Part shown: positions 1 through 10,237 of the stretch, piece by piece
Layout: the number at the start of each line of letters is the position of its first letter
Numbering within the stretch: position 1 is the first letter of the stretch
Assembly: GCF_048569485.1 (NCBI RefSeq)
Contig: NC_134354.1
Location: forward strand, 86,652,142 to 86,716,141
Source of the DNA: Anomaloglossus baeobatrachus
Lineage: Eukaryota; Chordata; Amphibia; Anura; Aromobatidae
Direction of reading: 5' to 3'
DNA: 64,000 bases
Program-made: the position numbers and the translations under genes
Notes under the pieces: model-generated
What the model was told of the DNA's origin: nothing
Database searches by the model: none
What the model saw: the letters and a program-made list of their open reading frames with translations, nothing else

Positions 1-727
1 ACATTATACTTGTGTACTCGAGTCTCGACCATACGAGCGTCCAACTGCTCTTAACGAGTTGTGGTAAGAAGCTGGGAAGGAAGGGGTTAAAAACACTGCA
101 GTGCCGTACAGAAGATCATTCAAGCTTCAAACTCCGGGGTCATGGGCACTGAGCCAAAATCCAGCGATGGAGAAGTGAGTGAGATCATTCTGTGATGCTG
201 TGTATTCATTAGCATGAGAGCACGACCACAGGGACATACTAATATGCTAATGAGGGGCGACTGGCCAGGGAACTAACGCCCAGGGGACTCGTGCCCTCGC
301 TCATTAACATACGGTAAAAAATCTTTAGAAATACTTTTTCTACAGATCTCTTTATCTATGCTAGTGTATACAGGGACTAACAGGCAGGGATTAGCAATAT
401 ACACCCAGAACTGCTCATGGTTTCGGGTGCATATTGGACCTGACAGGTTCCCTTTAATGAGTAAAATATAATGTGATGTGGCTGAGACTGTAGTTGGCAT
501 ATGACAAAAGTACACAAAACAGATACTTGTGTGATGGCCGCTGGGACCGGCAAGTGTCGCCGAATCCCAACGCTGCATGTGCAGCACTTGCTGAAGATTT
601 CACCAGCGGAGGAGAAATCTTAACCTAATAGGTCATTTTCAGATGACACATTCCCTGTAAGGAAATCATAATTAAATATTATAAAAAATTATACTAATCT
701 TTTTTTTTTTTCTTTCTTATTTACAAG
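1..727 (+). other. ST3GAL6: ST3GAL6 intron (partial), upstream of first visible exon
   Basis: I see no coding exon here. The stretch ends in a long T-rich polypyrimidine tract (about 700-720) and an AG at 726-727 that serves as acceptor for the next exon. Around 430-460 there is a 'gacaggttccctttaa' motif of the kind found at the ends of a dispersed repeat family also present near 2080 and 28565. The exons for the cytoplasmic tail, membrane anchor, stem and first half of sialylmotif L must lie before the window. Confidence 0.7.
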
Positions 728-914
728 GATGAATGACGGCCCTGTCCTGGGGTATGAAGATGATGTTGGACAAAAGACTACTTTCCGCCTATGTTATCCA
801 GAATCCATCTTTTCAGACAGTTTGCACTATGATCCGAACACCACAGTGGTGCTTATGATGTTCAAGCCTCATGATGTCAAATGGTTGTCAGAATTACTAT
901 TACACAGAAGTGTG
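728..914 (+). CDS. ST3GAL6: ST3GAL6 internal exon, second half of sialylmotif L
   Basis: Part of a type II Golgi membrane alpha-2,3-sialyltransferase, which transfers sialic acid from CMP-Neu5Ac to terminal galactose, mainly on type 2 (Gal-beta1,4-GlcNAc) chains. The exon begins after AG at 726-727 with the last base of a split codon, then reads 62 codons from [12 protein letters not shown] to LLLHRSV, ending at a consensus donor GTG|gtaagt. It contains the end of sialylmotif L ([10 protein letters not shown]) and the DPNTTV...FKPHD segment. From memory this aligns with human ST3GAL6 (331 aa) from about residue 145 (MNNGPVLGHEEE; TTFRLFYPES). Of the six ST3GAL paralogues, the downstream exons fit ST3GAL6 best. 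The open frame continuing past 914 is intron. The ATG at 729 is an internal Met, not the start. Confidence 0.93.
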
Positions 915-1170
915 GTAAGTGTATGGGCCTCGATACATTATAATGCCGGCTGTGTATATACAGGTTTGAGCTCTGCTCTTTGCTCTGATTTGCATAAGGA
1001 CGTGTATGCAAAATTGGGGTACAGCAAGTTCACCAAAAGGAATATTCAATTTTTTTGGATGTGCTAGAGGCGTTAGCTTGGCCTTCGATGACCCTACCGC
1101 TTCAATTTACTAAATGCTACAAGGTATTCGCTAATAAACTATTTTAATGGAATTAGTCCCTAAACACTTA

Positions 1171-1505
1171 GGCTATGTTCGCACGTTGCGTATTTGCATG
1201 CAGTTACTGCGCTCTGCACCGCAGCGTAACTGCATGCGTCTTGCATCCCCAGCATAATCTATGACGTGCGTATTAGAGCGCAGCGCTTCTGCTGCTGCCC
1301 GAAGCGCGCGTTCTAAGAAGTGACATGTCCCTTCTTTCCTGAGCTCTGCCTGCAGTCCCCATTCTGTCTATGGGAGGGGCTGCACTCAGAGCGAATGGAA
1401 TCGGCTTTTTTTTTTTCATTACAGACTCTTTCTGCAGCGATTTGAAGCGCACGTGTGCTGTTCAAATTGCTGCAGAAATTTCTGCAGGGACAAACGCTAC
1501 GTGCC
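1171..1505. mobile_element. MITE, TTA-flanked, 'ggctatgt(g/t)cgcacgttgcg' family
   Basis: The left end reads TTA|ggctatgttcgcacgttgcg, and the body (gcagttac, tctatg, aagtgacatgtc, cagcgatttgaagcgcac) matches the copies at 31839-32212 and 49396-49766. The right end is decayed and stops at a TTA (1506-1508) that is also the left flank of the next MITE. The 3-bp TTA duplication suggests the PIF/Harbinger superfamily; there is no coding capacity. Confidence 0.65.
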
Positions 1506-1508
1506 TTA

Positions 1509-1770
1509 GGCTATGTGCCAATGGGAGCTTGCACCTGTGGATATATCCGCAGGTACGGCCGCAGGTTTCCTGCAGCTGCTAGCCGGAATCCGCAGCTATT
1601 TTTAGCTGCGGTAGTACAGCTAAATAGCTGCGGTAAACCTGCGGATTACCTGCGGAAGTCCCGGCCCTATCTCAATAGTGGAGGGCTGGGATTTCGGCAG
1701 GTATTTCCACAAAAAGAATTGACATGCAATTATGTGCGGCTGCGGGACGTCCGCAGCATATTCACCTTTA
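1509..1770. mobile_element. MITE fragment, relative of the 5095 copy
   Basis: Begins TTA|ggctatgtgccaatggg and is full of 'tgcgg'/'ccgca' palindromic words like those in the complete MITE at 5095-5454. The right end is not recognisable, so the boundary near 1770 is approximate. Confidence 0.5.
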
Positions 1771-2078
1771 TTGGTCTGTGGAACTGCGCTGAGTACACCA
1801 CAAATGAAGCATAGGAGACCATTCATGTAAATCTCTGATCTAGTTTGGGGCAACAAGACCAGTGCCTTTCAGGGGCTCTCCACTACTGTACAACCACTTC
1901 GTAATAAAAGAAAAAAACCTCTTACCGACCTCTTGGATCGGTGCTGTTCCTTTGATCGTTGCATTATATCTCCTGCCAGTCGCTGATCTGCTGCAGCTGT
2001 CATCTAATTTTGTTTGTCAAAAGACCGATGGGAGACAAAGAACAGACATTTATCCAATTCAGACCTTTTTTTTTTAAA

Positions 2079-2865
2079 GGGAATCGGTCAGCAGGTTTTT
2101 GCTATGTAATTTGAGGACAGCATGAGGTAGGGGTGGAAACCCAGGATTCAACAATGTGTCACATGTTTCGCCATGTGCTGTTGTTTACCTAAACTCCAGT
2201 GATTATAATTGCTGTGATTTAGGCACTTGGGCGCTACACCCCCTCATGTGATAAGCAGCTCACTGTCTATAGACATTGTACATATAGATAGAAAACACAT
2301 CTGACAACCAACATAGCCCAGTACCTCCGAGTGTAGGCCAGGGACTAGAACCCAATTTCAAATAAAGTAAATTGTGAAAGGCTCCCTTATGGATATTGAA
2401 CCTATACAAAACGTGAGCCATGAAATCACCAGATAAGATAAAAAATATAAATTTATTGAACACTTATGCAGAAAAGGCATACAATACATAAAAATCAAAG
2501 TGCTTAGTGCAGGAGTACGAACTAGTAGAGATACCACCAGTCAAAAATACATAGTGGGAGAACAAATATCTCCAATGGGATGTGCATAGACCTAGTATTA
2601 CACTTATATAGTCAGCAATAGAGAGCTAATCTAGATCATCCATTGTGCACAATTGCATCAAGGCACTTACCCATGCTATACCATGTTGAGAAGTGGTACT
2701 TCCGTAACCACAACATGTCACATGTTTCACCATGTGGTGTTGTTTACTTAAACCCCAGCGATTATAATAGCTGTGATTTAGGCACTTGGGCACTACACCC
2801 TCTCCTGTGATGAGCAGCTCACTGTCTAGAGACATTGTACATATAGAATGAAACCCAAAAAAGCA
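2079..2865. repeat. Dispersed repeat, two partial copies
   Basis: A block starting 'aaagggaatcggtcagcaggt' is followed by 'cacatgtttcgccatgtg...gattataattgctgtgatttaggcacttggg'. The latter part recurs at about 2712-2845, in the same orientation, with a few percent difference. The same family start appears at 28565. The class is unknown to me; it has no coding capacity. Confidence 0.55.
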
Positions 2866-3185
2866 ATTCAACAGGCATAAGAATCTTATAAATTTTTTTA
2901 AATTATTAAAACATTTTTACATTTTTTTGGGTTTCATTCGTGCTTTGATATTCTGGGCTAAATTTAAGGAATACTATGGTATATCCTTCTGCTTATAGGT
3001 TATATTGTACATATAGAGCCTGCTGAGGCATCCTTTTCAGCTCTGCTGCATTGCTGAATCTAAAAATTTTGATTGTATCACAACTGCTGCACCCAATAAT
3101 CTTAAGTGATACATCATTGGATTCAGGGTCTCTTTGCCTACATTATGCTGCTCTCAGATGAGGTAGTAAAAACCTGATGATTAGG

Positions 3186-3950
3186 GCTGATCGAATCCGC
3201 CTAAATCCAGAACCAGCGGATCCCTGCCGGATTCCGGTGTCCATATAAGTTTATGGGGACCAGAATCTGGAGATTAAAAATGTTTGTGGCGGGGACGGGG
3301 GGGTAGGAGCGTGCGCGGTGTACTCACCCGAGGCTGTGTCATGGCAGCAAACTCCTTGCGGGTCACTCTTTTCCCTTCCGGAGCCGACAATTCAATGTTC
3401 ATTGTTTTGCTTGCCCACCGGCCCGTGTAATTGGTTGCAGCTAGACGCACCCCCACCCCGAGTATCAGCGTGTCAGCTGAGTGCAACCAATCACAGGTGA
3501 CAGGACGGCCGGTGGGCGGGGAAAGCAGTGTAAGTGTCTGCGGGTCAGTATGGTGAATGTGCATGTCTTTCAGAAACACATGCACGTTCCTGTCAGAAGT
3601 GTGCGCTCCTGTGACGGTGATGCGCTGTCAGACTCGTACAAGTCTGACATGACATCACCCGGCACGGCCTGCCGCTCTCTGAACATGAGCGTGCATATAC
3701 ACAGAAACACATGCACGCTCCTGTCAGACACTGTGTGCGCGGCTGTGTCAGTGATGCATTTTGTTTTTGTTTTTTTACTATTATTTAAATAAATAACTAA
3801 AATAAAAACGAAGTGCGGTCCCCCCTAATTTTCCTCCCCAGCCATGATGGTATCGGCTAAGAGCTGGTATTCTCAGCCCGCAGCCGCGCGGATCCGGACT
3901 TTTAGAGTTTGGGTCCGCTCAGCCGTACTGATGACAGATTCCCTTTAAGC
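3186..3950. repeat. Dispersed repeat related to the arms of the 29158-32314 fold-back
   Basis: Contains 'cataagtttatggggaccag', a GC-rich body, 'caaccaatcacaggtgacagg' and, near 3810, 'aacgaagtgcggtccccc' followed by 'ggtattctcagcccgcagcc'. The same order of words occurs in the arms of the 29158-32314 element. Class not assigned. Confidence 0.45.
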
Positions 3951-4745
3951 AGAAGTGATTTGCATGATAGCAATTTGATTACCCAAACAGATTCTAGATG
4001 GGCACATCAAGGAGACTGCTGCAGAGCCGTCAGTATTTCAGGAACACGGTGTATATATGTCAGGGAGTTGTCATTAATGCAATCCTCTCTTTAGATACAT
4101 GGAATCCAGAGGAACACTTTCATGTCGGCTGCTGGGTAAAAGTCCACAGCGCTTATAGATATTTATTTTCTTGTATTTACAGATGAAAGTTCACTTTCAT
4201 TTGAGTAGTATTTGTTATGTCCTGCTCTTGCGTACGTTCTCACCTGTGCATTGTCTTTATGGTTTTGTCGTTGCTTCTAAATACCGTTATGATAAAGTGG
4301 TCATAACTCGTGAACTTTTCTCTATCTCTGGCTGTCATGAGTCGTTTCTGTATAGATTAATGTGTGGGACAGGCAAACAGAGCGATACTTAACTCCTTCA
4401 TGAACAGATTGTTTGATCTTTTGTTTTCATTTTTTTCCTTTTTTTTTTCTTTCTACCAAAAGCTATAACTTTACAACAATGTTGCAATGGCCAAAAAAAA
4501 CCCATAATTCTGGCTTTTTTTTTTATTATTACGCCGTTTACCGATCGGATATATTTATTATCTATTTTGATAGATCAGATCTTTATGAAATCAGCGCTGC
4601 CAAATACGTGTAATTTTTATTATTTTTGGAATTGCTTTATCTTTAATGAGGCAAACGTTTGCTATAATTGTTACATTGTATCTCATATTTTTCTTATTAC
4701 CATTCTATGTATTGTGACTTTATACGTAATTCTTTCTTATTGCAG

Positions 4746-4883
4746 AGCACTTATGGTTTTTGGAGAAAACCTGCCATGAAATTAATCTACCAACCCCATC
4801 AAATGCGAGTCCTTAACCCTTACATACTGAAGCAAGTATCCCAAAATCTATTGAATTTTCCCACAAGCTTTCCTAAGACAGAA
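4746..4883 (+). CDS. ST3GAL6: ST3GAL6 internal exon between sialylmotifs L and S
   Basis: Exactly 46 codons in phase 0, from AG (4744-4745) to GAA|gtaagt at 4884. It reads STYGFWRKPAMKLIYQ... to ...FPTSFPKTE. The recalled human ST3GAL6 segment between motif L and motif S (NTNGFWKKPALNLIYK...FPKVFPKNQ) is also 46 residues, so length and phase are both conserved. The segment forms part of the acceptor-binding region of the catalytic domain. Confidence 0.93.
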
Positions 4884-6086
4884 GTAAGTCCATCTTATCA
4901 TACCTGCTATTTCTTTGTCCAAGTGCTTTCACCAGCCTTTAATGTTGTGGGACTTACTTAGACAACCCCTTCTCATTCCCCATATTTGCCCCCATTAAAA
5001 TAAGAAAGCCTATACTCACCTGCTGTGTCGGCGCTGTTCCAGAAGTGTCAGTACTTTTGTGCGTGATTTTCACGGACGTGTGAAAGAGGCCTTAGGCTAT
5101 GTGTCCACGGTAGAATGTACCTGCGGATTTTTCTGCATGAAAATCCGCGACTTTCGCGGCAAATCCGCACCTTATTTTTGCCGCGGATTACCGCGAATTT
5201 GCCGCGGATTTTGATGCGGATTTTTTTTCTTCCCCCATTCTAGACCCAAAATCCGCACCAAAATCCGCAACAATAATTGACATGCTGCAGATTTTTCCGG
5301 ATCAAAATCCGCGGCAAATCCGCCGCGGAAAAATCCGCAGCATGGACACAGCATTTCCAAAATGCCATTGAAATGGCTTGGAAGTGCCGCTGCTGCAGAT
5401 TTTCGGAAAATCCGCAGTAAATCCGCGGTAAATCCACAGCGTGGGCACATAGCCTTAGAGGGGTTTTCTTACATTGGAGTTAAGAACTTACCGGGTTGTT
5501 GCTAAAGTACTGTTTTAATACTTCTGCTTTCACATTGACAAAGCAGCTCCTTTTCTTCTGCTCTGTCAATGGGGCGCCGCTGCCAATTCCAATTGGGGTA
5601 CTGATTGGCATCCTGTCTAACTGCTGGGAGCCTGCTGTTAATCAACATGTTGTCAACAGTGATACTTCATCGACAGAGCGGAAGAGAAAGAACTGCCCAG
5701 TTGACATAAGGTCAATTGAAGCCAGAGAATTGCTACCTGAGCTTGCAGAGATGCCACAGGGAAGAATTGGCAGGTGGTTAGCAACTATGGTACCTGCCGC
5801 AAGAATACAAAGAGCCAGAACACCCCTTTAACTTTTGGCAGACAGCAGTTATTTCCTTTACCTGGCCAGATACATGAAGATACTGCAGAATTGTTATTTT
5901 TAACCCTTGTTGTATTTCCTATATCAGACATGTTTGTAGACCTGTGCTTTGTAATTACTTCTTACCAAAGATATTCACAGATTCCTGAACCGTGTTGGCT
6001 GATGCTGCCATCTGCTGGCAGTACGTGTATATTGGTAGATTGGGGATTAGTAACTCGTTCTCCTTGTTTGTTCTTTTGTGTTCCAG
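4884..6086 (+). other. ST3GAL6: ST3GAL6 intron with a complete MITE and a dispersed repeat
   Basis: Intron between a gtaagt donor and a ttccag acceptor (AG 6085-6086). About 4955-5090 is a dispersed repeat ('acaaccccttctcattccccat...') ending like another MITE family ('cggacgtgtgaaagaggcc'), 5095-5454 is a MITE, and 5456-5830 is a dispersed anuran-type repeat. The open frame at 5496-5831 lies within repeat DNA and is not a gene. Confidence 0.65.
5095..5454. mobile_element. Complete 360-bp MITE with TTA target duplication
   Basis: Left junction TTA|ggctatgtgtccacg (TTA 5092-5094) and right junction cgtgggcacatagcc|TTA (5455-5457): inverted ends and an identical 3-bp duplication. The body is made of repeated 'aaatccgc' and 'gcggat' words and can fold on itself. 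Placed with PIF/Harbinger-type non-autonomous elements from the TTA duplication; no transposase is present. Confidence 0.75.
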
Positions 6087-6239
6087 AAACCAAAGCACCC
6101 GACTACTGGCATCATTGCAATCACGCTGGCGTTGCACATATGCAATGAAGTCCATATCGCAGGGTTCAAATACAACCTGACTTCTCTAAATAGTTCCCTC
6201 CATTATTATGGAAATGAGACGATGTCTGTAATGGCTCAG
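6087..6239 (+). CDS. ST3GAL6: ST3GAL6 internal exon, sialylmotif S and motif III
   Basis: A 51-codon, phase-0 exon from AG (6085-6086) to CAG|gtaaag. It begins [16 protein letters not shown] and continues [13 protein letters not shown], the sialylmotif S that contacts both CMP-sialic acid and acceptor. It ends with [14 protein letters not shown], where HYYG is sialylmotif III. The human exon ([16 protein letters not shown]...HYYGNATMSLMNK) has the same length and phase. An N-glycosylation sequon (NET) is at the same place as human NAT. Confidence 0.95.
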
Positions 6240-7684
6240 GTAAAGGATTGGCTGCAGCCCATTTATCTCTAAATCTAAACGCTAATTTCATGCATTGTTT
6301 TTTATATCAAGAAAATGTTTAATGAGAAAATGGCTTATTGTGTAAATCAGGTTTAAAATTTACAAAGTTAAAGATATTTGTTTTATGCCGTTAGTTTTCA
6401 ATAGCATCACTATTTATAGTTAGAAAAAAAATCAAACCCTGCAGATCTTACATTTATTAGCTGTTCTGTTCAGAAGACTTTTCAGCAGTCTCATTATTAA
6501 CACCTCTACAGTAAATAATACAGGATCCACCATTCACAATAGATGATGTCACAGCTCACCTCCTCCTCCTGTAAAATGACTTGATATCACCTCTATATAC
6601 AGTAGATAGCACAGGATCCACCATTCACAATAGATGGTGACAGCTTACCTTCTCCTCCTCCGGTTCAATGACTTGATATTACCTCTATATACAGTAGATA
6701 GCACAGAATCCACCATTCACAATGGATGGTCACAGCTTACCTTCTCCGGTTCAATGACTGATATCTGTATATACAGCAGATAACTATCCACCACTCAATG
6801 GATGATGTCAAGTTCTCCTCCTTCTGTGCTATGACATATAACCTCTATATACAGTAGAGAACATAGCTTCCACCATTCACAATGCTCATCTCCTCCCTCT
6901 GTGTAATGACTGATAACACTTCTATACAATCACACACTCCACCACTCGCAATATTCATTGTCACAGCTCACCTCCTCCTACAATGACTAACACCTCTATA
7001 GTTAGTAGATATTTCACAATCCACCATTCAGTATTAGCAATGTCTCATCTCACCTCCTCCTCTCCCTCCTGTACAGTGACTGTTAACACTTCTATATACA
7101 GTAGATAATACACAATCCACCACTCTCAATAGGCAATGTCACAGCTCACCTCCTCCTCCTCTACCTTTACAGTGCATGTGCAGTAAATCCTTCACTGAAA
7201 CTTATTAGGATCAGACCCAATTATTGCTGCTTATACCATTGTTGCTAATAGAAACAAAGAGATGAACAAGTCTAATATTAGGCTTAGTGTTAAAAATGTC
7301 TGATATTTTTTTTTATGTATAAAATAATTTTGAACATTTAAAAAAATAAATAAAAGCGCAAAAACTGCTTTATAAATGCTATATACAGTGCCTTTCATTT
7401 GGGGGGTGGCGTTTCATTATGCACTTCTACAGGGTATTTTTTATGTTTATTTTAGTCATATTAGTGTATTATTTATTCTTCTGGGAGTTAATTATTTTCA
7501 CACATTTGTTTTATCCCAATGACAAAAATAACAGATTAAATATATTCAAATAAATAGTTGCCCTACTATGCCCACCAGTCTTCTTCTGACCTTTCCCGGG
7601 TCCCGATCGGTCTTTATTCTTGCGCTTCTTTACTTAATTAATTTGCACATTTTGACTCCATTGTCTTTCTTTATCTTTTCACAG
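6240..7684 (+). other. ST3GAL6: Last ST3GAL6 intron
   Basis: Intron from gtaaag to cttttcacag (AG 7683-7684). The central half (about 6500-7190) is a minisatellite listed separately. The rest is AT-rich, with no recognisable element. Confidence 0.75.
6500..7190. repeat. Minisatellite, about 90-bp unit, 7-8 diverged copies
   Basis: Each unit carries, in order, 'cctctatatacagtagat', 'ccaccattcacaat', 'cacagct(c/t)acct', a run of 'ctcctcctc', and 'caatgact'. Units vary in length from about 70 to 92 bp and differ by substitutions and small deletions, so the array looks old. It lies wholly within the last ST3GAL6 intron. Confidence 0.8.
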
Positions 7685-7765
7685 AATGAATATCACAATA
7701 TATCAGCAGAGCAAATGTTTCTTAGAGACCTTATTGATCACAAAACAGTAACAAATCTGACGTAG
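7685..7765 (+). CDS. ST3GAL6: ST3GAL6 terminal coding exon with motif VS
   Basis: Twenty-six codons and a TAG stop (7763-7765). It reads NEYHNISAEQMFLRDL...TVTNLT. The His and Glu of HNISAE form sialylmotif VS (HxxxxE); the His is the likely catalytic base by analogy with crystallised sialyltransferases. The protein ends NLT, two residues shorter than the human ...NLTQD. The visible part of the protein (about 185 residues) has no break, so the gene looks functional. Confidence 0.93.
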   Translation, partial: NEYHNISAEQMFLRDLIDHKTVTNLT

Positions 7766-8183
7766 GGATGGATTAGACCCGGAGTATCACCGAGTAAACT
7801 CTGCTGTACAGTATTCATATTTTTATATATTTTGGATTTTTTTTTTTTTAATAAAAACCAAGGAGGATTGTGAGAATGCCCCAGGTCGTCTTCTGCCTGT
7901 TGCCCATCTTATTGACCAGAGACCCTTTTTGTTATGAGCAGAAAGGCGAAGCCGCTGCCCGGACCTGGATGAGCCATTTTGTAACTACAGACTGCGGCGT
8001 CGCCTCCGGAACCACTGAATCATTACTTCTGAGGAACTGTCCCAGATTCAGAAGCACAAGGGGATGCAATGTCTATCATTTTGTACAGGACTGTAATGAA
8101 AATATTTTGTAAAACAAATATGTATTATAGTATTTTTTTTTTTTTTGTTCCCCTTTCAGTCATGTCATTAATTATTATTTGGA
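7766..8183 (+). other. ST3GAL6: ST3GAL6 3' UTR and downstream spacer
   Basis: The first good polyadenylation signal after the stop is AATAAA at 7850-7855, following a T-run, giving a 3' UTR of roughly 100 bases. Longer forms up to about 8130 are possible, but no second canonical signal was seen. No repeat family is recognised here. Confidence 0.6.
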
Positions 8184-8631
8184 TCAAAACCGTTGATTCG
8201 CCTTAATTTTTGCTTTATTAAAGTTGATATAACTTTGGTAAATCATCTGCATTGTGTGAACAGTGAAGAAGCCCCATTCATAGGTCCTGAATGGGAATTG
8301 CCATTGAAGCGGATTTGACGCCATTTTTAAGAATTCTTTTCCTGACTGCGTATGAAAATATTGTTCACATTCAGATATTAAAAACTTTACAGATTTGTGT
8401 TCACAGCTGAGAATTGAGGGATCTAGTTGTGCGGATCCAGGCAATCCTCTGTGAGCTACATTCATATTCAGTGTAAATATGTCTCCCGTCTTGAGTATTA
8501 GTTTTTTAGCTGGCAGAGGATTGTCTGTAACAAATGCCATTGTATCCTCTGTCCATGTGGGGGCTGCACCATAAAGTGTCTGTTCAATCACTTCGAACAC
8601 ATCTTGGAAATGAATGGAAACACAAATAGGA
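8184..8631 (-). CDS. Unidentified open exon-like block, possible terminal exon
   Basis: I do not recognise this protein. On the - strand a reading frame of about 149 codons stays open from a plausible acceptor (tttgtgtttccattcatttccaag, AG about 8612-8613) to a TGA at 8184-8186. It starts VFEVIEQTLYGAAPTW and contains AFVTDNPLPAKKL, FTLNMNVAHRGLPG and FPFRTYEWGFFTVHTMQ. The composition is protein-like (aromatics, two Cys, mixed charge) and not low-complexity. No membrane segment, zinc motif or transposase motif is seen. An AATAAA lies inside the frame near 8213-8218, about 30 bases before the stop, so the true end may differ. It is convergent with ST3GAL6. It does not resemble the DCBLD2 C-terminus, which would be expected here from human gene order. 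It could be a lineage-specific gene exon or an old transposon piece. Confidence 0.3.
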
Positions 8632-8685
8632 TGACACGGGGGGTATAACTTTTTATTATGCAATGGTTAAATTGTCCTTTCCTAT

Positions 8686-9540
8686 AGGGTTACCCATTGT
8701 ACTCTAGTATGGCGCCCGTGCTACATAGGTGCCCAGAAACCTCTATAGGGTCGCCCATTATATTCTAGTATGGCGCCTGTGCTATGTAGGTGCCCAGAAA
8801 CCTCTATTGGGTCACACATTGTATTATAGTATAGCGCCTGTGCTAAATAGGTGCCCAGAAACCTCTATAGGGTCACACATTGTATTCTAGTATGGCACCT
8901 GTGCCACATAGGTGGCCAGAAACCTCTATAGGGTCGCCCATTATATTCTAGTATGGCGCCTGTGCTATATAGGTGCCCAGAAACCTCTATTGGGTCACAC
9001 ATTGTATTCTAGTATGGCGCCTGTGCTACATAGGTGCCCAGAAACCTCTATAGGGTCTCCCATTATATTCTAGAATGGCACTCGTGCTACATAGATGCCC
9101 AAGAACCTCTCTAGGGTCAACCATTGTACTTTTGTATGGCATCTGTGCCACATAGGTGCCCAGAAACCTCTCTAGGGTCAACCATTGTACTTTTGTATGG
9201 CATCTGTGCCACATAGGTGCCCAGAAACCTCTCTAGGGTCAACCATTGTACTTTTGTATGGCATCTGTGCCACATAGGTGCCCAGAAACCTCTCTAGGGT
9301 CAACCATTGTACTTTTGTATGGCATCTGTGCCACATAGGTGCCCAGAAACCTCTATAGGGTCACCCATTGTACTCTAGTATGGCACTCGTGCTACATAGA
9401 TGCCCAAGAACCTATATAGGGTCACCCATTGTACTCTTGTATGGCATCTGTGCCACATAGGTGCCCAGAAACCTCTGTAGGGTCACCCATTGTACTCTAG
9501 TATGGAACCAGTGCTACATAGGTGGCCAGAAACCTCGCTC
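8686..9540. repeat. Minisatellite, 60-61-bp unit, about 14 copies
   Basis: The unit runs 'gggtc(a/g)cccattgtactctag', 'tatggc(g/a)cctgtgctac', 'ataggtgcccagaaacctct'. Four adjacent units (about 9110-9350) share 'tctagggtcaaccattgtac' and 'ttttgtatggcatctgtgcc' and are nearly identical, pointing to recent local expansion. Open frames across the array are by-products of its periodicity. Confidence 0.9.
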
Positions 9541-10237
9541 CTCACCAAATTTCGGGATGGAGATCCCAACTGACAGAAGACTATGGGCCGGGTGATCACA
9601 ATCCAGCTGCCACAAGCAGGCAAAGCAAACCCATATGCGGTGGCCCATGGCCTCACTATTCTGTGAGTACAATGAGATTGCCTTCAAAATCATGTGCCTA
9701 TTGGCAAATCCAATGCAACCATAATTTTGGCTGCATGTGGCAGCTACATTGTGAAATGCAGCCTTAAGGAAAAAACAAAGTTGATGGGAAGGTGCAATGA
9801 ACTGTTTGGCCGCGCCAACGGTGCACAGAGCGCCTGTGCTTGGTTTTGAACAGCCATACTGTGCCAACAGAGGCCCTTTAAAAGGTTTGTCTGATAAAAC
9901 AAGTTGTCACTCATCCATAGGATAGGTGATAACTTTGATCTCTTGAGGGCTGATTTCTGGGACCCGCACCGTTAAGCTAACAGGAAACTTTTATATCCCC
10001 ATTGCAAAATAGAACTCCATTCATTTGCTATGGGGCTGCTGGAAAAAACTTGAGCACAGCGGCCACAATGGAGTGCAGGTCATTGATCAGCAGTGAGGTT
10101 TCCTTTGAGCGCTCATCAGTTTTTGACCCATGTAAATGAACCATTAGGGCTTATGCTGTTGTCTGTTCAACACACATCGCAGTGCACGGACTCCCAACCC
10201 AAGTGCGACAACTTCATACAAATATATGAAGCAGATT
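9541..10237. other. Unique-looking spacer, nothing recognised
   Basis: I see no exon, transposon or tandem structure. Open frames on both strands around 9514-9867 overlap each other and match nothing I know. Confidence 0.4.

Larger units (their letters stand above)
915..4745 (+). other. ST3GAL6: ST3GAL6 intron, rich in dispersed repeats
   Basis: Intron from a gtaagt donor at 915 to an AG acceptor at 4744-4745. It holds two MITEs (1171-1505 and 1509 to about 1770), copies of an anuran-type dispersed repeat around 2079-2270 and 2700-2865 (the 'gggaatcggtcagcaggt' family and its 'gattataat...gctgtgatttaggcac' body), and a second dispersed family around 3186-3950 that resembles the arms of the fold-back at 29158-32314. 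I see nothing coding in 3950-4745, which is AT-rich. Confidence 0.7.

Noticed and set aside
729-1067. 112-codon open frame read as a stand-alone gene
   Set aside because: Only 728-914 is exon; the remainder reads through a consensus donor into intron.
5496-5831. 111-codon open frame in an ST3GAL6 intron
   Set aside because: Lies in a dispersed repeat between a MITE and the next exon, with no splice signals and no known protein similarity.
8184-8631. DCBLD2 terminal exon
   Set aside because: Expected from human gene order, but the sequence lacks the Tyr-rich cytoplasmic motifs of DCBLD2 and shows no match to its domains.
8686-9540. Possible CRISPR-like array
   Set aside because: The whole 61-bp unit repeats with no unique spacers, and the DNA is vertebrate; it is a minisatellite.
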